From: a virus | Virus record (IMG/VR): IMGVR_UViG_3300032325_000820 | Span: 1-53,937 of that record | DNA length: 53,937 nt | Direction: 5' to 3' (one strand) | In this document: piece by piece, positions 33,043 through 40,643 of the stretch | How the letters are laid out: the number at the start of each line of letters is the position of its first letter | How positions within the stretch are numbered: the first letter of the stretch is position 1 | Program-made: the position numbers and the translations under genes | The notes under the pieces: generated by a model | Databases searched by the model: none | What the model was told of the DNA's origin: nothing | What the model saw: the letters and a program-made list of their open reading frames with translations, nothing else

Positions 33043-34454
33043 AAGCTGCCTCTAATGTATCCTACGTAGATTTTCAGAAAAAGAATCTTAGTGAAAAGGA
33101 TATTTATAATACGTGTTATGATAAATGGCTTGATATAAAAAGAGCTTGTGATCCATCAAAGACAATAGCATGTGAAGCTATTACATTTATCGCAGCTATA
33201 GAATTTCTTTTTTCAAAGAATCCTGATGAAGTTATTTTTAATAGTAAATTTCTTCAATCAAAATGTAAACAAGGAGCAAGACAGCGTAGTAGGTTTTTAG
33301 CTCAATTAGCTGATTTATACGAGATAACATCGCACACTTCATATAATTATAAAGAAAAAGAATATCATTTTGTCTACTCTGCAAAACGTACTAAAGATTC
33401 ATTAGAAATTTTAAAAAATCCAAAAGAATTTTATAGAAAAAGTGCAATAAAATTAGTTAAAACCTCTGACAAAAATGACTTGCATACAAGTCAAAAATGT
33501 CTGGTATCCCCGACAAATTTGTCCGCCATACATATCGCTAACCCAGCTTCTTCTCAAGGTTTGCAGGAACATAGAAACTCAGTAGAAACAGTAGTAGAAG
33601 ATAAACCCCTTAGCTACGCTAAAGGGGGTTTATCTTCGTATAAGTCTAGTATCTTAGAAACGGATACTAATACGCGCGCACGCGACCCTATCCAACAAAA
33701 GCACGCAACTTTTGCTCCTTGCTTGCTTACGCAGCTGGAGCAAGTTGCTCTTGTATCAGAAAATCAAAATAAACCAAACCGGTCTGTTACAAATTGTGAC
33801 AGGCTTCAACCAGCAAAGGAAACCCCAAGAATGAAACAAGACGATATTACGCTACTTGCGGATGAACAAACAAGAAAAATGCTACTCTCTCAAGCTCTAT
33901 GGAAGGCTTTAGGAGAAGAGCGAGCAGGTCAAATACAGGATGGTTGCATATTTAAGGAACTTGAGCCTGATAAGGTCGGTATTTACACAGGGGATACGCT
34001 TTTAAGCGATGTTGAAAAAGATAAAATCCCCAAAGCTATTAAGTCGGTTTATGGCCAAAACGTTAAAATTACGGGATTGAGGCTTGCCTCTAAGGCTAAG
34101 GAGCAGGAACACCCGAGTAACGATAATGCACAAGTTGATATAACCCCCAAACCAAGACCCGAGAAGCAAAATTGGTTAAAATTCAAATCCCTCATCATAA
34201 CCAGTAATCTGACCAACATGCTAAACAATCCCATGCTAAAAATTATTGAAATACCGGGCAAGGTGATTATAGAAACCGTACCTTTCCTGATTGAGCGACT
34301 AACAGCTCCGGGGCATATAGACGAACTTGAGAGAGTTATTTTAGAGACAGGTTTAACATTGGAATTATCACCTAGTAATCCTCATCCTGAATATAAGAAT
34401 TTTCACAAAGACCCGATAGTTCTAAGTCCTGAAAAGATATTGAGAGATCAGTAA
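33039..34454 (+). CDS. putative replication protein with palindrome-containing linker
   Basis: A 471-residue protein. Residues ~15-145 (ITFIAAIEFLFSKNPDEVIF, FNSKFLQSKCKQGARQRSRF, TSYNYKEKEYHFVYSAKR) parallel the N-terminal domain of the 26433 gene product. A variable linker (~150-265) is encoded by DNA with two strong palindromes (33597-33637 and 33705-33748). Residues ~270-350 form a compact alpha/beta domain (LLSQALWKALGEERAGQIQD, then GQNVKITGLRLASK) reminiscent of the small DnaA N-terminal-type domain on Rickettsiales plasmids, and the last ~100 residues are basic then alpha/beta. A replication-initiation or helicase-loading role is inferred. It precedes the C5 methyltransferase by 71 bases. 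Confidence 0.5.
   Translation: MKAASNVSYVDFQKKNLSEKDIYNTCYDKWLDIKRACDPSKTIACEAITFIAAIEFLFSKNPDEVIFNSKFLQSKCKQGARQRSRFLAQLADLYEITSHTSYNYKEKEYHFVYSAKRTKDSLEILKNPKEFYRKSAIKLVKTSDKNDLHTSQKCLVSPTNLSAIHIANPASSQGLQEHRNSVETVVEDKPLSYAKGGLSSYKSSILETDTNTRARDPIQQKHATFAPCLLTQLEQVALVSENQNKPNRSVTNCDRLQPAKETPRMKQDDITLLADEQTRKMLLSQALWKALGEERAGQIQDGCIFKELEPDKVGIYTGDTLLSDVEKDKIPKAIKSVYGQNVKITGLRLASKAKEQEHPSNDNAQVDITPKPRPEKQNWLKFKSLIITSNLTNMLNNPMLKIIEIPGKVIIETVPFLIERLTAPGHIDELERVILETGLTLELSPSNPHPEYKNFHKDPIVLSPEKILRDQ
33597..33637. repeat. in-frame palindrome inside the replication-like gene (first)
   Basis: GAAGATAAACCCCTTAGC and GCTAAAGGGGGTTTATCTTC pair around a 3-base loop with two one-base slips. The element is read through in frame as part of a linker (DKPLSYAKGGLSSYK). 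In-frame palindromes within coding genes are a known peculiarity of Rickettsia (RPE elements); membership in a known RPE family is not claimed. Confidence 0.6.
33705..33748. repeat. in-frame palindrome inside the replication-like gene (second)
   Basis: Arms GCAACTTTTGCTCC (33705-33718) and GGAGCAAGTTGC (33737-33748) pair with a 2-base bulge and an 18-base loop. It lies 67 bases after the first palindrome in the same unconserved linker and is also read through in frame. Confidence 0.5.
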
Positions 34455-34525
34455 TTTAGAGCAAATTACAAACCGATGGTTTTAAGCGAAATACTTGAAG
34501 AAGCAAAAAGGAATAAGGAGGAAAA

Positions 34526-35545
34526 ATGAATGTATTTGATATTTTCTCAGGCGTAGGCGGTTTTTCAGTAGGCTTGGAAGCTGCAAGCATGCAGACGGTT
34601 GCCTTTTGTGAGATTAATCCATTTTGCCGGAAAATATTAAAAAAACACTGGCCGTCCGTACCGATATTTCCTGATATTACTACCATACATAAGGAAGACT
34701 TAAAAACGCTCCCAACAATTGACGTAATTGCAGGAGGATTTCCGTGTCAGGATATATCGGTAGCAGGCAAGCAGAAAGGAATAGAGGCTAAACGCTCGGG
34801 ACTATGGAAAGAATTTGCGAGGTTAATCAATGAAATCAGACCCAAATATGCAATTATCGAAAACGTGGCAAATCTTCGCAGTAAAGGACTTATCAACGTC
34901 CTGCAAGATTTATGGGCGATCGGGTATGATGCGGAGTGGCATTGCATACCGGCTTCCGCCTTTGGTGCACCTCACAGACGGGATAGAATCTGGATTATTG
35001 CCCACACCTCTTGCATCGGCAAAGTCGGATTGTCCGTCGGAAAGAAGGAGGCAGAGTCCGCACTTGGAGACGGTTGTAAAAATGCTCCCGACCCCGACTG
35101 CAAGCGATGGGGCAGTAGGGCATATAATAAGCAAAGAGGATACTTACCTGATAACGAAAACCGGCAACATTCGGAAATACAACAGGAATGGAATATCGGG
35201 GAGTCTAGGATTAGCCAGATATGTAAGGTTCTTCCCGACCCCGACCAGCAGGGATTACAAAGATGTAGGGGATTTGAAGAAATTAGCCCAATATGCACAC
35301 AAGAGCAGATTGGCATGTACTATTGCAGCAGAGGAATTAAGCAATGGGGGAAAGAGCCTTTAGAAGTACCAAGATTAAAAGATGAGAGATTAAATCCCGA
35401 TTGGGTAGAATGGCTTATGGGCTATCCTATTAGCTGGACGGAGGGAGGAAGTCGTAGAGAGCGCCTTATGGCACTCGGTAATAGCGTTGTACCTTTGATT
35501 CCTGAGTTTTTAGGAGAAGCAATTATAAATCAGCAGTTAGTTTAA
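34526..35545 (+). CDS. C5 cytosine DNA methyltransferase
   Basis: A 339-residue Dcm-family enzyme. Motif I DIFSGVGGFSVGLEA (residues ~5-19) binds SAM, motif IV GGFPCQDIS holds the catalytic Cys ~74, motif VI IIENVANLRSKG has the ENV triad (~112), motif VIII is APHRRDRIWIIA (~148). Motif IX/X are NPDWVEWLMGYP and LGNSVVP near the end. It would methylate phage DNA for protection against restriction; the target is not predictable. The ribosome site AGGAGG precedes the ATG. The target-recognition part (~160-290) is encoded by DNA with noticeably higher GC than its surroundings and has a second long open frame (34830-35363) over it. Confidence 0.88.
   Translation: MNVFDIFSGVGGFSVGLEAASMQTVAFCEINPFCRKILKKHWPSVPIFPDITTIHKEDLKTLPTIDVIAGGFPCQDISVAGKQKGIEAKRSGLWKEFARLINEIRPKYAIIENVANLRSKGLINVLQDLWAIGYDAEWHCIPASAFGAPHRRDRIWIIAHTSCIGKVGLSVGKKEAESALGDGCKNAPDPDCKRWGSRAYNKQRGYLPDNENRQHSEIQQEWNIGESRISQICKVLPDPDQQGLQRCRGFEEISPICTQEQIGMYYCSRGIKQWGKEPLEVPRLKDERLNPDWVEWLMGYPISWTEGGSRRERLMALGNSVVPLIPEFLGEAIINQQLV
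34830..35363 (+). other. long second reading frame over the C5 methyltransferase gene
   Basis: A 177-codon open frame shifted against the methyltransferase frame. It contains RSGMMRSGIAYRLPPLVHLT, then GLLPTPLASAKSD, MLPTPTASDGAVGH and FFPTPTSRDYKD. PTPT-repeat sequences of this kind are met in phage proteins annotated as methylases, and the segment over motif VIII (GAPHRRDRIWIIAHT in the main frame) reads as LVHLTDGIESGLLPTP in this one. It could be overprinted coding sequence, a remnant of a frame-shifted recognition domain, or chance in a stop-poor, GC-richer patch. Expression is unproven. Confidence 0.3.
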
Positions 35546-35567
35546 TAATAAAACAAGGAGCAAATAG

Positions 35568-35888
35568 ATGAGTATAAATACAAACAATAAAAAATTAACA
35601 GTTAAAGCATTAGAAAAAATGCGAACAACTTTAGAGGAATTAACTAACGAATATGATTTAAAAAATACAGTTATCTTATCAAGTGAAGAGGGACTTTTGA
35701 CATGTAATCGTGATCTACCTAGTGATCTTATTATAAGACTGCTTTATGGTTCTTTGGGTCAAATATATCATTTCACTTTTAAAGAAAATAATAGAGAAGA
35801 AGAGGCTAAAAAATGGATAAATAAAAGTATAGAAGTAGCCACTGATGAAATGCGTAAATATATATTTGAGGAGCAAAACAATGAGTAA
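35568..35888 (+). CDS. unknown small early-operon protein
   Basis: A 106-residue acidic helical protein (KALEKMRTTLEELTNEYDLK, EEEAKKWINKSIEVATDEMR), with no signal peptide or membrane segment. AAGGAG sits 6 bases before the ATG. Its last 8 bases overlap the start of the probable ssDNA-binding protein (ATGAGTAA junction), so the two are translationally coupled. The family is not recognised; an SSB or recombination accessory role would fit. Confidence 0.6.
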   Translation: MSINTNNKKLTVKALEKMRTTLEELTNEYDLKNTVILSSEEGLLTCNRDLPSDLIIRLLYGSLGQIYHFTFKENNREEEAKKWINKSIEVATDEMRKYIFEEQNNE

Positions 35889-36465
35889 ATGGAATAACTT
35901 TAACGATGCCGAGGATCAAATGTCTTATGAGCTAATACCGCATAAAACCATAGCAAAGGTCAGGTTATTACTTAAAAAAGGCAACCACGTTACAAAAGAG
36001 TGGCCGGAAGGCTATGCTACTAAGAGTAAAGCCGGTACTTGCGTATATCTTGCCTGTGAGTTTGTCGTTTTAAGTGGAGAGTACGAGAATAGGAAAGTAT
36101 GGAGCAACATCGGGCTTCATAGCGATAATTCTGAGAAATATGGCGAAATCGGAAGGAGTATGATCAAAGCCATTCTTAACTCTGCTCGCGGTTTGCATTC
36201 CAAGGATAAATCACCAGAAGCAGAAAAGCAGAGACAGATTAAGAGCTTTGCTGATCTTGATAACCTTATATGTGTAGCTGAAATTACCATTAATGATCAA
36301 GGCGATAAGCCCCGTAATGAGATCAAGACTATTATTACCTCTGATCATGCCAGATATAACGAATTTATGGACGAGAGAAGCGGAAAGTTTCCGATTAACT
36401 ATAAAAAGGTCGGTGATAAACAAACTGATGATGCTTTTGAAGAAGATAAATTACCGTGGGTATAA
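35881..36465 (+). CDS. probable phage ssDNA-binding protein
   Basis: 194 residues from the ATG at 35881, chosen over an upstream in-frame start because GAGGAG precedes it and the sequence MSKWNNFNDAEDQMSYELIP fits family starts. The body is an OB-like beta protein: KTIAKVRLLLKKGNHVTKEW, CVYLACEFVVLSGEYENRKV and a C-terminal acidic tail DDAFEEDKLPWV, the type of tail by which SSBs recruit partners. Similar phage proteins lie with Bet/exonuclease systems. It is in the early operon upstream of the methyltransferase fusion. Binding to single-stranded DNA is inferred from layout only. Confidence 0.55.
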   Translation: MSKWNNFNDAEDQMSYELIPHKTIAKVRLLLKKGNHVTKEWPEGYATKSKAGTCVYLACEFVVLSGEYENRKVWSNIGLHSDNSEKYGEIGRSMIKAILNSARGLHSKDKSPEAEKQRQIKSFADLDNLICVAEITINDQGDKPRNEIKTIITSDHARYNEFMDERSGKFPINYKKVGDKQTDDAFEEDKLPWV

Positions 36466-36467
36466 TA

Positions 36468-36806
36468 ATGAGCCAAGAGATACAAAGACATATTACCGGC
36501 ATCTACAATGAGTTAGACCAATATCATGATAACAGGGGTTTAACTGAAATTTGTTATTGGCATTCTTGTAAGCATTTTAAGTATAACGAGGCTTTTCAGG
36601 TAGCTTTTTTTCAAATGGAGAGGCAGATAAAACTGGTTACTAAAAATTTAGCTCAGTTATCGGAGTCAATAGATGATTTAGAGATACATGTTAATCGGTG
36701 TAAGCAGTTGGTTTTGTTAGAAAAAGAGAAGGATACCGAATTTGCAGAAGTTTATAATGAGTATCACGCAAAATTAAATGGAGTAGCAGATGAAGGGAAA
36801 ATGTGA
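36468..36806 (+). CDS. unknown helical early-operon protein
   Basis: 112 residues from ATG 36468 (a GTG start 12 bases upstream lies within the previous gene and is less likely). It is helical throughout, with a Cys/His pair in ICYWHSCKHFKYNE and a coiled-coil-like second half (MERQIKLVTKNLAQLSESID, LVLLEKEKDTEFAEVYNEY). It starts 2 bases after the SSB-like gene and overlaps the next gene by 17 bases. The family is not recognised. Confidence 0.55.
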   Translation: MSQEIQRHITGIYNELDQYHDNRGLTEICYWHSCKHFKYNEAFQVAFFQMERQIKLVTKNLAQLSESIDDLEIHVNRCKQLVLLEKEKDTEFAEVYNEYHAKLNGVADEGKM

Positions 36807-37086
36807 AGAGGTTGTAATAGACCGTTATTTAAGAGGTAATATTAGCAATGAGTTTAAAGATGAGCTTTTGTGGGTCATTAACCTAAGGCGTGATAACGGC
36901 CAATATTTAGAAATATTATTTAGATTGTTAGAAGATGAAAGCTCGGAAAAGCTTAAGATTCTGGAGACTATAGTAAATATGATAAAAAGACAAGTGGTTG
37001 CCGATAGTAGGGACGTTCAACTAAAAGATCCGAAAAAGTTTGTAAACAAGTTGATGGAGGAGTTAGAACATGAGCTATCTGAGTAA
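36790..37086 (+). CDS. unknown small early-operon protein
   Basis: A 98-residue protein with high charge and helices (LRRDNGQYLEILFRLLEDES, KLKILETIVNMIKRQVVADS). There is no signal, membrane or metal motif. It overlaps the previous gene by 17 and the methyltransferase fusion by 17 bases, so it is tightly embedded in the operon. I do not recognise it. Confidence 0.55.
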   Translation: MKGKCEEVVIDRYLRGNISNEFKDELLWVINLRRDNGQYLEILFRLLEDESSEKLKILETIVNMIKRQVVADSRDVQLKDPKKFVNKLMEELEHELSE

Positions 37087-38308
37087 TCATGACACTATAA
37101 CATGGCAGGAGGCGAGCATTAAGTTATCGCAATTAAAAGAGTATACCAATAATCCAAGAAAAATAACGAAGGAAATGCTGGATAAACTAGCGTCTCATAT
37201 AAAAGAGGACGGGTATCATCAAAGAATAATAGTAGATAACGATTACACCATTATCGGCGGACATCAGCGCAAAAAAGCTTTATATATGGCAGGTTATGAT
37301 GATGAAACTAAAATTGAGGTGTTAATGCCAAATAGGAAACTAACACCAGCAGAAATAGACAGGTTAAATATTAGAGATAATCTAGCGTTCGGGGAATATG
37401 ATTTTGATGTGCTAACGGAGCGGTTTAATCAGGAGGAGCTATTATCTTTTGGCATGGATAAGGAAATGCTCGCGCCTATATTTGATAAAACCATATTAGA
37501 AGAAATAGGGGAAGAAGAGGAAATAGAACTCCCAGAAGAAGCTACTGCCAAGCTAGGTGATATTTACCTGCTTGGGTCTCATCGTTTAATGTGCGGAGAT
37601 AGTACTAACCCGCGGCATGTTGAAAAACTACTGGATGGAGCAAAACCAATTTTAATGGTAACTGATCCGCCGTACGGTGTGGAGTATGATCCTAAGTGGC
37701 GTGAGGGTGTTGATCTTCAGGTAGGCATGCGTTCTAAAGGTAAGGTACTAAATGATGATAGATATGATTGGTCTGAGGCTTACTCTCTGTTTACAGGTGA
37801 TATTGCTTATATTTGGCATTCATCTAAATATACGCACAAGTTTGCAGAGAATATAGAGAATAGCGGTTTTGAATTGATTTGTCTCATAATCTGGACAAAG
37901 CAGCAGTTTGCATTAAGCAGGGGTGATTATCATCATCAGCATGAGCCTCTATGGTACGGAGTACGGAAAGGGAAGAAGCATAACTGGCAGGGCAAACGTG
38001 ATCAATCTACCGTATGGGAAATTACGAATAATAATCCATTTGGTAATAGTTCTCATAATATAGAAGAAACGTGGGGACACGGCACACAAAAACCGATGGA
38101 GTGCATGCTTCGGCCTATACTTAATAACTCCGCGCAAGGTGAGAGTGTATACGACCCGTTTGGCGGTAGCGGTACTACGTTAATTGCCTGCGAGAGGTCA
38201 AAGCGTAATTGTTACATGATGGAATTATCTCCGGCTTATGTTGATGTTATAATAAAGAGGTGGGAAAAAGAAACCGGATTAAAAGCGGTACTGGAAGGTG
38301 GCAAGTAA
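37070..38308 (+). CDS. ParB/Srx-like domain fused to N4/N6 amino DNA methyltransferase
   Basis: A 412-residue fusion. Residues ~15-105 are a ParB/sulfiredoxin-type domain (IKLSQLKEYTNNPRKITKEM, then IIVDNDYTIIGGHQRKKALY with the GGHQR box). From ~160 follows an amino-methyltransferase of the beta class: catalytic DPPYG at ~199-203 and the SAM motif DPFGGSGTT at ~362-370, plus HGTQKPMECM before it. It would methylate adenine (or N4-cytosine) and likely guards phage DNA or marks packaging and replication sites. Such ParB-MTase fusions are common just upstream of phage terminase genes, as here. The 3' end overlaps the terminase small-subunit candidate by 11 bases. Confidence 0.88.
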   Translation: MSYLSNHDTITWQEASIKLSQLKEYTNNPRKITKEMLDKLASHIKEDGYHQRIIVDNDYTIIGGHQRKKALYMAGYDDETKIEVLMPNRKLTPAEIDRLNIRDNLAFGEYDFDVLTERFNQEELLSFGMDKEMLAPIFDKTILEEIGEEEEIELPEEATAKLGDIYLLGSHRLMCGDSTNPRHVEKLLDGAKPILMVTDPPYGVEYDPKWREGVDLQVGMRSKGKVLNDDRYDWSEAYSLFTGDIAYIWHSSKYTHKFAENIENSGFELICLIIWTKQQFALSRGDYHHQHEPLWYGVRKGKKHNWQGKRDQSTVWEITNNNPFGNSSHNIEETWGHGTQKPMECMLRPILNNSAQGESVYDPFGGSGTTLIACERSKRNCYMMELSPAYVDVIIKRWEKETGLKAVLEGGK

Positions 38309-38756
38309 AGTTTTATTAGAAGAGGAAAAAAATCCAAGAGGACATCCCCTTATTGTTCTTACTGATGAACAAAAAAACATGGTACAGCAGATGGCTAAGG
38401 TTTCAACTGTACAACAAATAGCTGATTATCTTGGTATAAGTAGGAGCGGTTTTTTTAAGCTTATAGAACGTGATGAAGGAATAAATGGACTCTATAAAAA
38501 AGGGAGAGCGGAAGGGCATTATTTTGTAGCAGGACACTTGATGAAGAAAATTAAAGGGGGTGATACTACTGCCACGATTTTTTACCTTAAAACTCAATCT
38601 AGATGGAAAGAGCCTACGGAAGAGAGAGAAGAAGAGCCTGCTAACATAGAAACTCCGGAAGAAATAGAGGCTAAAATGGAAGAAATTAGACTTTATATCC
38701 AGTGGAAAGAAGAACGAAAATTAGCGTTAGAGAAAGAAAATAATAAGAAAGAGTAA
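38298..38756 (+). CDS. probable terminase small subunit
   Basis: 152 residues from a GTG start inside the end of the methyltransferase gene, preceded by GGAAG. The HTH TVQQIADYLGISRSGFFKLI, then YKKGRAEGHYFVAGHLMKKI and KGGDTTATIFYLKTQSRWKE is the arrangement of phage small terminases that recognise pac/cos DNA. A charged helical tail (EEREEEPANIETPEEIEAK) could contact the large subunit. Its stop is followed immediately by the ATG of the large terminase at 38757. The order and fold make the assignment likely. Confidence 0.75.
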   Translation: MASKVLLEEEKNPRGHPLIVLTDEQKNMVQQMAKVSTVQQIADYLGISRSGFFKLIERDEGINGLYKKGRAEGHYFVAGHLMKKIKGGDTTATIFYLKTQSRWKEPTEEREEEPANIETPEEIEAKMEEIRLYIQWKEERKLALEKENNKKE

Positions 38757-40265
38757 ATGTTATATTCTAAAAAAGAACAAGCGGAAGCTTCTCTTTATGA
38801 ATTTTTTAAGCAATCCTGGCATGTACTAGAGGGAGGAACTCCTTTTGTAGATGAATGGTATCTTAAGAAAATAGCTGATAGTCTGCAAGATTGTTTAAAA
38901 GGAAAAATTAAAAGTTTATTAATAAATCTACCGCCTCGCAAAGGAAAAACTAATTTAATATCGATAGCATTTCCTGCGTGGGTATGGATTAACTACCCCG
39001 AAAAAAAGTTTATCTGTGCCTCTTATGCTAATTCACTTACATTGAAGATAGCCTATAAGAGTAGGTTACTTATTGAGAGCAAATGGTATCAGGAGAGGTG
39101 GGGAGATAGATTTAAATTACGGAAAGACCAAAATTCCAAGAGTTATTTTGTTAATGATAAGACGGGATATAGAATTTCAACGAGTGCAGGTTCTTTTATT
39201 ACCGGATCAGGAGGGGATATACAAATTACCGATGACCCGAATGACCCGAGCGGTGAATCAGAAGCAAGACTTGAAGCGGTAAATATATGGTGGTCTCAAA
39301 AATGGTTCAATCGGGTTAATGACGCAAGAACAGTTGTAAGGATTGTCGTACAACAAAGATCGCAAAGTGAGAATGATATATCAGGGAATATTATAAAGAA
39401 CGACGTAGATAATCAGTGGTTAAAATATATTCTGCCTATGGAATATGAGCGCGGCGTTAAATCTGATTTTAATGACGCCCGAACGGAAGAAGGACAGTTG
39501 CTTAGTAACAGAGATACCGCTGAAGTAGTAAAACAGATTAAGAGAGAAATGGGCTCTTACGGGTATGCTGCGCAGTATCAACAAAGACCTGCGCCGCTTG
39601 AGGGAGGAATAATTAAAAAACACTGGTTTAGACTTTATCCTTACGAATTACCGCACCTCGAATATATCCTGCAATCATGGGATACGGCATTAACTGCTAA
39701 AGATGAGTCCAGTTATTCTGCCTGTACTACGTGGGGAGTATTTAAGGATAACTACGATAATGAAAATGTCATATTACTCTCAAGCTGGCGGGATAGACTG
39801 GAGTATCCTGATCTTAGGGAAAGGATGAAGAGATTGGCAAATGATTATAGGGATACCGGTGTTACTCCCATGTCTTTTAATACTAGATATAGTCCTGATT
39901 TAATAGTGGTAGAAGCGAAAGCTTCGGGTGATCCGCTTATGTCCGAACTTAAAAGAATGGGGATATATGCCCGTCCTTTTATCCCCAACAAGTACGGCGA
40001 TAAATTGCAGAGAGTAAGGTTAATCAGTAGCTTAATTGAGAGCGGAGTTGTCTGGATACCTACCAGGAAGAATGATGTATCTAAACCTGCTGATTTTGCT
40101 GACGAGTTTATAACAAGTGTTAGTTATTTTCCAAACGTTAGTTCTAGAGATTTTGTCGATACGATGACTCAGGCATTAATAACGCTTAGGGACGGTAATA
40201 GGATTTCTCATCCTAAAGACTACGTAGAACCGGAAGAATATCAAGAAACAATAAGGGTATATTAA
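38757..40265 (+). CDS. terL: terminase large subunit (ATPase and nuclease)
   Basis: A 502-residue packaging motor. Residues ~50-200 are the ATPase: Walker A LPPRKGKTNL (~58-67) and Walker B IQITDDPND (~155-163). The nuclease domain begins near ILQSWDTALTAKDESSYS (first acidic metal ligand ~308), continues with LIVVEAKASGDPLM and ends with DFADEFITSVSYFP and RDFVDTMTQALITL. The family is the large terminase type with a psiM2-like C-terminal nuclease. It cuts concatemers and pumps DNA into the procapsid through the portal encoded two genes downstream. Full length with all motifs. Confidence 0.92.
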   Translation: MLYSKKEQAEASLYEFFKQSWHVLEGGTPFVDEWYLKKIADSLQDCLKGKIKSLLINLPPRKGKTNLISIAFPAWVWINYPEKKFICASYANSLTLKIAYKSRLLIESKWYQERWGDRFKLRKDQNSKSYFVNDKTGYRISTSAGSFITGSGGDIQITDDPNDPSGESEARLEAVNIWWSQKWFNRVNDARTVVRIVVQQRSQSENDISGNIIKNDVDNQWLKYILPMEYERGVKSDFNDARTEEGQLLSNRDTAEVVKQIKREMGSYGYAAQYQQRPAPLEGGIIKKHWFRLYPYELPHLEYILQSWDTALTAKDESSYSACTTWGVFKDNYDNENVILLSSWRDRLEYPDLRERMKRLANDYRDTGVTPMSFNTRYSPDLIVVEAKASGDPLMSELKRMGIYARPFIPNKYGDKLQRVRLISSLIESGVVWIPTRKNDVSKPADFADEFITSVSYFPNVSSRDFVDTMTQALITLRDGNRISHPKDYVEPEEYQETIRVY

Positions 40266-40269
40266 AAAT

Positions 40270-40614
40270 ATGTCTAATAAGAAAGGAATTAAATACAATT
40301 CAAAATCTGCGTTAATTTTAAAACAATATACTCCCGAAGGTATACAGAAATTGTTAAATAGCGGAGAGTTTAAGTCGGTCGTTATTCGCAGGCTTGGAGT
40401 ACATGTGAAAGCTTTTAACGATTATATGAGGGAGCATAATTTAACTTACCAAGTTCCGGATAAACCAAAGTTTAGCAGTAGCGAGATGAGTAATGCTAAG
40501 GGAGAACAAAAGGGCTCTAGCTCTGATGAAGAACCGCTAGAGAGATTTCAAAGATTGTTTAAAGAGAGAAAGCAAAAAAGAACCTTACAGGAGCTAAAAG
40601 ACGCTTATTACTAA
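40270..40614 (+). CDS. unknown small basic protein between terminase and portal
   Basis: A 114-residue protein. The first ~70 residues form a compact helical fold (SALILKQYTPEGIQKLLNSG, then VVIRRLGVHVKAFNDYMREH), possibly DNA binding; then a Ser/Gly/Glu linker and a basic helix (FQRLFKERKQKRTLQELKDA). It lies 4 bases after terL and 29 before the portal gene. Packaging accessory protein is a guess from the position. Confidence 0.55.
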   Translation: MSNKKGIKYNSKSALILKQYTPEGIQKLLNSGEFKSVVIRRLGVHVKAFNDYMREHNLTYQVPDKPKFSSSEMSNAKGEQKGSSSDEEPLERFQRLFKERKQKRTLQELKDAYY

Positions 40615-40643
40615 AAATTAACTTATTTACCAAGATATATCAC

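Noticed and set aside
34972-35316. 114-codon - strand frame under the C5 methyltransferase
   Set aside because: The patch is GC-richer and stop-poor in several frames; this frame has Cys/Ser/Leu-rich composition typical of a complement and no recognised motif.
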